Positions 53,875 to 64,000 of a stretch of DNA of 64,000 nucleotides are shown here, piece by piece. The stretch covers positions 23,004,991-23,068,990 of the forward strand of contig CP136061.1 in the NCBI GenBank assembly GCA_032622095.1. The letters run 5' to 3'. The translations under genes and the position numbers were made by a program. Positions within the stretch are counted from its first letter, which is position 1, and the number at the start of each line of letters is the position of its first letter. The DNA comes from Siphonodentalium dalli. Lineage: Eukaryota > Mollusca > Scaphopoda > Gadilida > Siphonodentaliidae. Below the pieces are notes generated by a model. It had not been told where the DNA came from and did not search any database. It was given only the letters and a program-made list of their open reading frames with translations.

Positions 53875-55113
53875 GTGGCTCTAACCCAGAGATTCATGAA
53901 TACAACTCAGGGATTTATGACGTTTCGAAGGATTTATGGCTCAAACCCCGAGATTCATGACTACAACTCAGGGATTTATGACTTTTTTGAAGGATTTATG
54001 GTTCTAACCCAGAGATTCACGAATAGAACTCAGGGATTTATGACTTTTTCGAAGGATTTATGGTTCTAACCCAGAGATTCATGAATAGAACTCAGGGATT
54101 TATGACTTTTTCGAAGGATTTATGGTTCTAACCCAGAGATTCATGAATAGAACTCAGGGATTTATGACTTTTTCGAAGGATTTATGGCTTTAACCCCGAG
54201 ATTCATGACTACAACTCAGGGATTTATGACTTTTTCGAAGGATTTATGGTTCTAACCCAGAGATTCATGAATACAACTCAGGGATTTATGACTTTTTCGA
54301 AGGATTTATGGTTCTAACCCAGAGATTCATGAATAGAACTCATGGATTTATGACTTTTTCGAAGGATTTATGGCTTTAACCCCGAGATTCATGACTACAA
54401 CTCAGGGATTTATGACTTTTTCGAAGGATTTATGGTTCTAACCCAGAGATTCAAGAATACAACTCAGGGATTTATGACTTTTTCGAAGGATTTGTGGCTC
54501 TAACCCAGAGATTCATGATTACAACTCAGGGATTTATGACTTTTTCGAAGGATTTGTGGCTCTAACCCAGAGATTCATGAATACAACGCAAGGATTTATG
54601 ACCTTTTCGAAGGATTTATTGCTCTAACCCCAAGATTCATGACTACAACTCAGGGATTTGTGACTTTTTCGAAGGATTTATGGTTCTAACCCAGAGATTC
54701 ATGAATAGAACTCAGGGATTTATGACTTTTTCGAAGGATTTATGGTTCTAACCCAGAGATTCATGAATAGAACTCAGGGATTTATGACTTTTTCGAAGGA
54801 TTTATGGTTCTAACCCAGAGATTCATGAATAGAACTCAGGGATTTATGACTTTTTCGAAGGATTTATGGCTTTAACCCCGAGATTCATGACTACAACTCA
54901 GGGATTTATGACTTTTTCGAAGGATTTATGGTTCTAACCCAGAGATTCATGAATACAACTCAGGGATTTATGACTTTTTCGAAGGATTTATGGTTCTAAC
55001 CCAGAGATTCATGAATACAACTCAGGGATTTATGACTTTTTCGAAGGATTTGTGGCTCTAACCCAGAGATTCATGATTACAACTCAGGGATTTATGACTT
55101 TTTCGAAGGATTT
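53875..55113. repeat. 20-monomer unit, 1,239 bp (copy 2 of 3)
   Basis: Same marker combination as 39,374-40,612 (aactcatgg, ttcaagaatac, tattgctc, gatttgtgac near 54,657), embedded in the first 5,824-bp copy. Confidence 0.84.
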
Positions 55114-57453
55114 GTGGCTCTAACCCAGAGATTCATGAATACAACTCAGGGATTTATGACTTTTCGAAGGATTTATGGCTCAAACCTCGAGATTCATGAA
55201 TACAACTCAGGGATTTATGACTTTTTCGAAGGATTTATGGTTCTAACCCAGAGATTCACGAATAGAACTCAGGGATTTATGACTTTTTCGAAGGATTTAT
55301 GGTTCTAAGCCAGAGATTCATGAATAGAACTCAGGGATTTATGACTTTTTCGAAGGATTTATGGTTCTAACCCAGAGATTCATGAATAGAACTCAGGGAT
55401 TTATGACTTTTTCGAAGGATTTATGGCTTTAACCCCGAGATTCATGACTACAACTCAGGGATTTATGACTTTTTCGAAGGATTTATGGTTCTAACCCAGA
55501 GATTCATGAATACAACTCAGGGATTTATGACTTTTTCGAAGGATTTGTGGCTCTAACCCAGAGATTCATTATTACAACTCAGGGATTTATGACTTTTTCG
55601 AAGGATTTGTGGCTCTAACCCAGAGATTCATGAATACAACGCAGGGATTTATGACTTTTTCGAAGGATTTGTGGCTCTAACCCAGAGATTCATGAATACA
55701 ACGCAAGGATTTATGACATTTTCGAAGGATTTATGGCTCTAACCCCGAGATTCATGACTACAACTCAGGGATTTATGACTTTTTTGAAGGATTTATGGTT
55801 CTAACCCAGAGATTCACGAATAGAACTCAGGGATTTATGACTTTTTCGAAGGATTTATGGTTCTAACCCAGAGATTCATGAATAGAACTCAGGGATTTAT
55901 GACTTTTTCGAAGGATTTATGGTTCTAACCCAGAGATTCATGAATAGAACTCAGGGATTTATGACTTTTTCGAAGGATTTATGGCTTTTACCCCGAGATT
56001 CATGACTACAACTCAGGGATTTATGACTTTTTCGATGGATTTATGGTTCTAACCCAGAGATTCATTAATACAACTCAGGGATTTATGACTTTTTCGAAGG
56101 ATTTGTGGCTCTAACCCAGAGATTCATGATTACAACTCAGGGATTTATGACTTTTTCGAAGGATTTGTGGCTCTAACCCAGAGATTCATGAATACAACGC
56201 AAGGATTTATGACCTTTTCGAAGGATTTATGGCTCTAACCCCAAGATTCATGACTACAACTCAGGGATTTATGACTTTTTCGAAGGATTTATGGCTCAAA
56301 CCTCGAGATTCATGAATACAACTCAGGGATTTATGACTTTTTCGAAGGATTTATGGTTCTAACCCAGAGATTCACGAATAGAACTCAGGGATTTATGACT
56401 TTTTCGAAGGATTTATGGTTCTAACCCAGAGATTCATGAATAGAACTCAGGGATTTATGACTTTTTCGAAGGATTTATGGTTCTAACCCAGAGATTCATG
56501 AATAGAACTCAGGGATTTATGACTTTTTCGAAGGATTTATGGTTCTAACCCAGATATTCATGAATAGAACTCAGGGATTTATGACTTTTTCGAAGGATTT
56601 ATGGCTTTAACCCCGAGATTCATGACTACAACTCAGGGATTTATGACTTTTTCGCAGGATTTATGGTTCTAACCCAGAGATTCATGAATACAACTCAGGG
56701 ATTTATGACTTTTTCGAAGGATTTACGGTTCTAACCCAGAGATTCATGAATACAACTCAGGGATTTATGACTTTTTCGAAGGATTTGTGGCTCTAACCCA
56801 GAGATTCATGATTACAACTCAGGGATTTATGACTTTTTCGAAGGATTTGTGGCTCTAACCCAGAGATTCATGAATACAACGCAAGGATTTATGACCTTTT
56901 CGAAGGATTTATGGCTCTAACCCCAAGATTCATGACTACAACTCAGGGATTTATGACTTTTTCGAAGGATTTATGGTTCTAACCCAGAGATTCATGAATA
57001 GAACTCAGGGATTTATGACTTTTTCGAAGGATTTATGGTTCTAACCCAGAGATTCATGAATAGAACTCAGGGATTTATGACTTTTTCGAAGGATTTATGG
57101 TTCTAACCCAGAGATTCATGAATAGAACTCAGGGATTTATGACTTTTTCGAAGGATTTATGGCTTTAACCCCGAGATTCATGACTACAACTCAGGGATTT
57201 ATGACTTTTTCGAAGGATTTATGGTTCTAACCCAGAGATTCATGAATACAACTCAGGGATTTATGACTTTTTCGAAGGATTTATGGTTCTAACCCAGAGA
57301 TTCATGAATACAACTCAGGGATTTATGACTTTTTCGAAGGATTTGTGGCTCTAACCCAGAGATTCATGATTACAACTCAGGGATTTATGACTTTTTCGAA
57401 GGATTTGTGGCTCTAACCCAGAGATTCATGAATACAACTCAGGGATTTATGAC

Positions 57454-57575
57454 TTTTCGAAGGATTTATGGCTCAAACCTCGAGATTCATGAATACAACT
57501 CAGGGATTTATGACTTTTCGAAGGATTTATGGTTCTAACCCAGAGATTCACGAATAGAACTCAGGGATTTATGAC
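57454..57575 (+). repeat. Two consecutive 61-bp monomers (duplicate)
   Basis: Counterpart of 51,630-51,751 within the second 5,824-bp copy. Confidence 0.9.
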
Positions 57576-59698
57576 TTTTTCGAAGGATTTATGGTTCTAA
57601 CCCAGAGATTCATGAATAGAACTCAGGGATTTATGACTTTTTCGAAGGATTTATGGTTCTAACCCAGAGATTCATGAATAGAACTCAGGGATTTATGACT
57701 TTTTCGAAGGATTTATGGCTTTAACCCCGAGATTCATAACTACAACTCAGGGATTTATGACTTTTTCGAAGGATTTATGGTTCTAACCCAGAGATTCATG
57801 AATACAACTCAGGGATTTATGACTTTTTCGAAGGATTTGTGGCTCTAACCCAGAGATTCATTATTACAACTCAGGGATTTATGACTTTTTCGAAGGATTT
57901 GTGGCTCTAACCCAGAGATTCATGAATACAACGCAGGGATTTATGACTTTTTCGAAGGATTTGTGGCTCTAACCCAGAGATTCATGAATACAACGCAAGG
58001 ATTTATGACATTTTCGAAGGATTTATGGCTCTAACCCCGAGATTCATGACTACAACTCAGGGATTTATGACTTTTTCGAAGGATTTATGGTTCTAACCCA
58101 GAGATTCATGAATAGAACTCAGGGATTTATGACTTTTTCGAAGGATTTATGGTTCTAACCCAGAGATTAATGAATAGAACTCAGGGATTTATGACTTTTT
58201 CGAAGGATTTATGGTTCTAACCCAGAGATTCATGAATACAACGCAGGGATTTATGACTTTTTCGAAGGATTTGTGGCTCTAACCCAGAGATTCGTGAATA
58301 CAACGCAAGGATTTATGACCTTTTCGAAGGATTTATGGCTCTAACCCCGAGATTCATGACTACAACTCAGGGATTTATGACTTTTTCGAAGGATTTATGG
58401 TTCTAACCCAGAGATTCATGAATAGAACTCAGGGATTTATGACTTTTTCGAAGGATTTATGGTTCTAACCCAGAGATTCATGAATAGAACTCAGGGATTT
58501 ATGACTTTTTCGAAGGATTTATGGCTTTAACCCCGACATTCATGACTACAACTCGGGGATTTATGACTTTTTCGAAGGATTTATGGTTCTAACCCAGAGA
58601 TTCATGAATACAACTCAGGGATTTATGACTTTTTCGAAGGATTTGTGGCTCTAACCCAGAGATTCATGAATACAACGCAGGGATTTATGACTTTTTCGAA
58701 GGATTTATGGCTCTAACCCAGAGATTCATGAATACAACGCAAGGATTTATGACTTTTTCGAAGGATTTATGGCTCAAACCCCGAGATTCATGACTACAAC
58801 TCAGGGATTTATGACTTTTTTGAAGGATTTATGGTTCTAACCCAGAGATTCACGAATAGAACTCAGGGATTTATGACTTTTTCGAAGGATTTATGGTTCT
58901 AACCCAGAGATTCATGAATAGAACTCAGGGATTTATGACTTTTTCGAAGGATTTATGGTTCTAACCCAGAGATTCATGAATAGAACTCAGGGATTTATGA
59001 CTTTTTCGAAGGATTTATGGCTTTTACCCCGAGATTCATGACTACAACTCAGGGATTTATGACTTTTTCGATGGATTTATGGTTCTAACCCAGAGATTCA
59101 TTAATACAACTCAGGGATTTATGACTTTTTCGAAGGATTTGTGGCTCTAACCCAGAGATTCATGATTACAACTCAGGGATTTATGACTTTTTCGAAGGAT
59201 TTGTGGCTCTAACCCAGAGATTCATGAATACAACGCAAGGATTTATGACCTTTTCGAAGGATTTATGGCTCTAACCCCAAGATTCATGACTACAACTCAG
59301 GGATTTATGACTTTTTCGAAGGATTTATGGTTCTAACCCAGAGATTCATGAATAGAACTCAGGGATTTATGACTTTTTCGAAGGATTTATGGTTCTAACC
59401 CAGAGATTCATGAATAGAACTCAGGGAATTATGACTTTTTCGAAGGATTTATGGTTCTAACCCAGAGATTCATGAATAGAACTCAGGGATTTATGACTTT
59501 TTCGAAGGATTTATGGCTTTAACCCCGAGATTCATGACTACAACTCAGGGATTTATGACTTTTTCGAAGGATTTATGGTTCTAACCCAGAGATTCATGAA
59601 TACAACTCAGGGATTTATGACTTTTTCGAAGGATTTGTGGCTCTAACCCAGAGATTCATGATTACAACTCAGGGATTTATGACTTTTTCGAAGGATTT

Positions 59699-60937
59699 GT
59701 GGCTCTAACCCAGAGATTCATGAATACAACTCAGGGATTTATGACGTTTCGAAGGATTTATGGCTCAAACCCCGAGATTCATGACTACAACTCAGGGATT
59801 TATGACTTTTTTGAAGGATTTATGGTTCTAACCCAGAGATTCACGAATAGAACTCAGGGATTTATGACTTTTTCGAAGGATTTATGGTTCTAACCCAGAG
59901 ATTCATGAATAGAACTCAGGGATTTATGACTTTTTCGAAGGATTTATGGTTCTAACCCAGAGATTCATGAATAGAACTCAGGGATTTATGACTTTTTCGA
60001 AGGATTTATGGCTTTAACCCCGAGATTCATGACTACAACTCAGGGATTTATGACTTTTTCGAAGGATTTATGGTTCTAACCCAGAGATTCATGAATACAA
60101 CTCAGGGATTTATGACTTTTTCGAAGGATTTATGGTTCTAACCCAGAGATTCATGAATAGAACTCATGGATTTATGACTTTTTCGAAGGATTTATGGCTT
60201 TAACCCCGAGATTCATGACTACAACTCAGGGATTTATGACTTTTTCGAAGGATTTATGGTTCTAACCCAGAGATTCAAGAATACAACTCAGGGATTTATG
60301 ACTTTTTCGAAGGATTTGTGGCTCTAACCCAGAGATTCATGATTACAACTCAGGGATTTATGACTTTTTCGAAGGATTTGTGGCTCTAACCCAGAGATTC
60401 ATGAATACAACGCAAGGATTTATGACCTTTTCGAAGGATTTATTGCTCTAACCCCAAGATTCATGACTACAACTCAGGGATTTGTGACTTTTTCGAAGGA
60501 TTTATGGTTCTAACCCAGAGATTCATGAATAGAACTCAGGGATTTATGACTTTTTCGAAGGATTTATGGTTCTAACCCAGAGATTCATGAATAGAACTCA
60601 GGGATTTATGACTTTTTCGAAGGATTTATGGTTCTAACCCAGAGATTCATGAATAGAACTCAGGGATTTATGACTTTTTCGAAGGATTTATGGCTTTAAC
60701 CCCGAGATTCATGACTACAACTCAGGGATTTATGACTTTTTCGAAGGATTTATGGTTCTAACCCAGAGATTCATGAATACAACTCAGGGATTTATGACTT
60801 TTTCGAAGGATTTATGGTTCTAACCCAGAGATTCATGAATACAACTCAGGGATTTATGACTTTTTCGAAGGATTTGTGGCTCTAACCCAGAGATTCATGA
60901 TTACAACTCAGGGATTTATGACTTTTTCGAAGGATTT
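59699..60937. repeat. 20-monomer unit, 1,239 bp (copy 3 of 3)
   Basis: Same marker combination as 53,875-55,113 displaced by 5,824 bp, embedded in the second 5,824-bp copy (gatttgtgac near 60,481). Confidence 0.84.
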
Positions 60938-61568
60938 GTGGCTCTAACCCAGAGATTCATGAATACAACTCAGGGATTTATGACTTTTCGAAGGATTTAT
61001 GGCTCAAACCTCGAGATTCATGAATACAACTCAGGGATTTATGACTTTTTCGAAGGATTTATGGTTCTAACCCAGAGATTCACGAATAGAACTCAGGGAT
61101 TTATGACTTTTTCGAAGGATTTATGGTTCTAAGCCAGAGATTCATGAATAGAACTCAGGGATTTATGACTTTTTCGAAGGATTTATGGTTCTAACCCAGA
61201 GATTCATGAATAGAACTCAGGGATTTATGACTTTTTCGAAGGATTTATGGCTTTAACCCCGAGATTCATGACTACAACTCAGGGATTTATGACTTTTTCG
61301 AAGGATTTATGGTTCTAACCCAGAGATTCATGAATACAACTCAGGGATTTATGACTTTTTCGAAGGATTTGTGGCTCTAACCCAGAGATTCATTATTACA
61401 ACTCAGGGATTTATGACTTTTTCGAAGGATTTGTGGCTCTAACCCAGAGATTCATGAATACAACGCAGGGATTTATGACTTTTTCGAAGGATTTGTGGCT
61501 CTAACCCAGAGATTCATGAATACAACGCAAGGATTTATGACATTTTCGAAGGATTTATGGCTCTAACC

Positions 61569-64000
61569 CCGAGATTCATGACTACAACTCAGGGATTTAT
61601 GACTTTTTCGAAGGATTTATGGTTCTAACCCAGAGATTCATGAATAGAACTCAGGGATTTATGACTTTTTCGAAGGATTTATGGTTCTAACCCAGAGATT
61701 AATGAATAGAACTCAGGGATTTATGACTTTTTCGAAGGATTTATGGTTCTAACCCAGAGATTCATGAATACAACGCAGGGATTTATGACTTTTTCGAAGG
61801 ATTTGTGGCTCTAACCCAGAGATTCGTGAATACAACGCAAGGATTTATGACCTTTTCGAAGGATTTATGGCTCTAACCCCGAGATTCATGACTACAACTC
61901 AGGGATTTATAACTTTTTCGAAGGATTTATGGTTCTAACCCAGAGATTCATGAATAGAACTCAGGGATTTATGACTTTTTCGAAGGATTTATGGTTCTAA
62001 CCCAGAGATTCATGAATAGAACTCAGGGATTTATGACTTTTTCGAAGGATTTATGGCTTTAACCCCGAGATTCATGACTACAACTCGGGGATTTATGACT
62101 TTTTCGAAGGATTTATGGTTCTAACCCAGAGATTCATGAATACAACTCAGGGATTTATGACTTTTTCGAAGGATTTGTGGCTCTAACCCAGAGATTCATG
62201 AATACAACGCAGGGATTTATGACTTTTTCGAAGGATTTATGGCTCTAACCCAGAGATTCATGAATACAACGCAAGGATTTATGACTTTTTCGAAGGATTT
62301 ATGGCTCAAACCCCGAGATTCATGACTACAACTCAGGGATTTATGACTTTTTTGAAGGATTTATGGTTCTAACCCAGAGATTCACGAATAGAACTCAGGG
62401 ATTTATGACTTTTTCGAAGGATTTATGGTTCTAACCCAGAGATTCATGAATAGAACTCAGGGATTTATGACTTTTTCGAAGGATTTATGGTTCTAACCCA
62501 GAGATTCATGAATAGAACTCAGGGATTTATGACTTTTTCGAAGGATTTATGGCTTTTACCCCGAGATTCATGACTACAACTCAGGGATTTATGACTTTTT
62601 CGATGGATTTATGGTTCTAACCCAGAGATTCATTAATACAACTCAGGGATTTATGACTTTATCGAAGGATTTGTGGCTCTAACCCAGAGATTCATGATTA
62701 CAACTCAGGGATTTATGACTTTTTCGAAGGATTTGTGGCTCTAACCCAGAGATTCATGAATACAACGCAAGGATTTATGACCTTTTCGAAGGATTTATGG
62801 CTCTAACCCCACGATTCATGACTACAACTCAGGGATTTATGACTTTTTCGAAGGATTTATGGTTCTAACCCAGAGATTCATGAATAGAACTCAGGGATTT
62901 ATGACTTTTTCGAAGGATTTATGGTTCTAACCCAGAGATTCATGAATAGAACTCAGGGATTTATGACTTTTTCGAAGGATTTATGGTTCTAACCCAGAGA
63001 TTCATGAATAGAACTCAGGGATTTATGACTTTTTCGAAGGATTTATGGCTTTAACCCCGAGATTCATGACTACAACTCAGGGATTTATGACTTTTTCGAA
63101 GGATTTATGGTTCTAACCCAGAGATTCATGAATACAATTCAGGGATTTATGACTTTTTCGAAGGATTTATGGTTCTAACCCAGAGATTCATGAATACAAC
63201 TCAGGGATTTATGACTTTTTCGAAGGATTTGTGGCTCTAACCCAGAGATTCATGATTACAACTCAGGGATTTATGACTTTTTCGAAGGATTTGTTGCTCT
63301 AACCCAGAGATTCATAAATACAACGCAAGGATTTATGACCTTTTCGAAGGATTTATGGCTCTAACCCCAAGATTCATGACTACAACTCAGGGATTTATGA
63401 CTTTTTCGAAGGATTTATGGTTCTAACCCAGAGATTCATGAATAGAACTCAGGGATTTATGACTTTTTCGAAGGATTTATGGTTCTAACCCAGAGATTCA
63501 TGAATAGAACTCAGGGATTTATGACTTTTTCGAAGGATTTATGGTTCTAACCCAGAGATTCATGAATAGAACTCAGGGATTTATGACTTTTTCGAAGGAT
63601 TTATGGCTTTAACCCCGAGATTCATGACTACAACTCAGGGATTTATGACTTTTTCGAAGGATTTATGGTTCTAACCCAGAGATTCATGAATACAACTCAG
63701 GGATTTATGACTTTTTCGAAGGATTTATGGTTCTAACCCAGAGATTCATGAATACAACTCAGGGATTTATGACTTTTTCGAAGGATTTGTGGCTCTAACC
63801 CAGAGATTCATGATTACAACTCAGGGATTTATGACTTTTTCGAAGGATTTGTGGCTCTAACCCAGAGATTCGTGAATACAACTCAGGGATTTATGACTTT
63901 TCGAAGGATTTATGGCTCAAACCCCGAGATTCATGACTACAACTCAGGGATTTATGACTTTTTCGAAGGATTTAAGGTTCTAACCCAGAGATTCACGAAT
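61569..64000. repeat. Right-hand continuation of the array
   Basis: Continues the Block V monomer order (aatgaatag, aacgcagg, cgtgaat/gacctttt, ctcgggg, ctcaaacccc, cacgaat, cttttacccc, cgatggattt, cattaatac) without a sharp duplicate inside the window. Private changes include gactttatcg near 62,660, ccccacgatt near 62,811 and aattcagg near 63,138. It ends in mid-monomer, 42 bases into a cacgaat-type copy, so the array continues beyond the window. Confidence 0.85.

Larger units (their letters stand above)
49921..55744. repeat. 5,824-bp (94-monomer) super-repeat, copy 1
   Basis: Matches 55,745-61,568 over its whole length, with four 61-bp monomers inside (51,630; 51,691; 53,922; 55,161). Shared rare words: ctcaaacctcgag at 50,471 and 56,295, cgcaggattt near 50,829, gatttacggttc, cccgacattc (52,710 and 58,534), gatttgtgac, and ctaagccag (55,305 and 61,129). 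Differences I noticed are few: cccaaag near 50,354, caggcattt near 51,617 and gaagaattt near 53,618 are private to this copy. Left of 49,921 the match breaks (ctcaaacc here, gacattttcg plus ctctaacc at the second junction), so the left edge is sharp. Confidence 0.92.
55745..61568. repeat. 5,824-bp (94-monomer) super-repeat, copy 2
   Basis: Second tandem copy of 49,921-55,744. Both copies end with the gacattttcg/ctctaacccc junction. Just after 61,568 the sequence reads gactttttcg, where this copy's own start has gacttttttg, so there is no third copy. Confidence 0.92.
372..63958 (+). repeat. Dispersed 61-bp length-variant monomers (27 copies)
   Basis: These monomers lack one T of the T5 tract (gacttttcg) or carry gacgtttcg. 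They start at 372, 4,649, 5,330, 10,289, 24,796, 27,213, 29,258, 31,427, 33,162, 35,889, 37,128, 39,421, 40,660, 42,830, 45,310, 46,549, 47,354, 48,593, 51,630, 51,691, 53,922, 55,161, 57,454, 57,515, 59,746, 60,985 and 63,898. Except at 372, 5,330, 51,691 and 57,515, the next monomer reads ctcaaacc, and in most cases cacgaat follows, so this is an inherited HOR landmark. The interval from 10,350 to 24,795 is exactly 233 x 62 bp and has none. Each one changes the reading frame locally, which creates short open frames without coding meaning. Confidence 0.92.
1..64000. repeat. 62-bp satellite DNA array filling the window
   Basis: Every line of the window is a head-to-tail copy of one ~62-bp unit in the same orientation. 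The words TTTTTCGAAGGATTTATGG, CTAACCC, GAGATTCATGA and CAGGGATTTATGAC recur throughout at 62-bp spacing. Counting from the left edge, 1,032 slots of 62 bp minus 27 one-base-short monomers plus 2 one-base-long monomers end exactly at 63,958, followed by a 42-base partial copy, so no foreign insertion is needed to explain the length. Both edges lie inside the array, so its true length exceeds 64 kb. The commonest monomer is about 35% G+C. I saw no inverted copies, no transposon and no unique spacer. This architecture is typical of eukaryotic centromeric or heterochromatic satellite; the species and chromosomal position cannot be told from the sequence. Confidence 0.98.

Noticed and set aside
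1-64000. CRISPR-like array (short repeats at regular spacing).
   Set aside because: There are no unique spacers; the whole 62-bp period is conserved. No cas genes or leader are present.
1-64000. Telomeric repeat (CTAACCC; GGGTTAG on the other strand).
   Set aside because: The hexamer occurs once per 62 bp within a longer monomer and never in tandem, so it is a chance match.
1-64000. Extended protein repeat gene (surface or silk-like protein) encoded by the array.
   Set aside because: 62 is not a multiple of three, and stop codons (TAA, TGA and often TAG) occur in every monomer, so no frame stays open beyond about 200 bp.
1-64000. Bacterial iteron origin or integron-like cassette array.
   Set aside because: More than a thousand head-to-tail copies with multi-kilobase higher-order structure and no replication, integrase or cassette gene fit eukaryotic satellite DNA, not an iteron or integron.

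Overview
The whole window is one uninterrupted, single-orientation array of satellite DNA. The unit is about 62 bp and AT-rich (the commonest form is roughly 35% G+C), and it runs off both ends of the window. The length books balance: 1,032 monomer slots of 62 bp, minus 27 monomers that are 61 bp, plus 2 that are 63 bp, account exactly for the bases from the left edge to 63,958. A 42-base partial monomer follows. I found no non-repeat base run, transposon, RNA gene, promoter, CRISPR array or credible protein-coding gene on either strand.

An array like this points to a eukaryotic centromeric, pericentromeric or other heterochromatic satellite rather than a bacterial or viral locus. Nothing in it identifies the species.

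The array is organised at four levels. (1) The 62-bp monomer is itself a degenerate trimer of a ~21-bp unit (21+21+20), each beginning with a GATTTATGG-like nonamer. (2) Monomers fall into recognisable types, told apart by words such as gaatag, gaatac, gactac, gattac, cacgaat, aacgcaagg, ctttaacccc and ctcaaacccc. The types follow one another in a preferred order. (3) These strings form higher-order repeats (HORs) of 23-39 monomers. (4) HOR groups have been duplicated as multi-kilobase blocks.

From left to right: Block I (1-10,730) has a ~30-monomer (1,860 bp) HOR and segmental copies offset by 4,958 and 6,136 bp. Block II (10,731-24,556) has a 25/24-monomer HOR and two tandem 3,720-bp copies that look identical; it contains no monomer-length variants. 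Block III (24,557-31,379) has units of 39, 33 and 35 monomers, each marked by one 61-bp monomer. Block IV (31,380-49,920) is a mosaic with paralogous segments ~9.4-9.7 kb apart. Block V (49,921-61,568) is a tandem pair of 5,824-bp copies differing at only a few bases. The last 2.4 kb continues the same family.

No genes work together here. The interest lies in the sequence's evolution (unequal exchange, homogenisation, recent block duplication) and in possible chromatin roles (helical phasing, short palindromes, a partial CENP-B-box-like motif).
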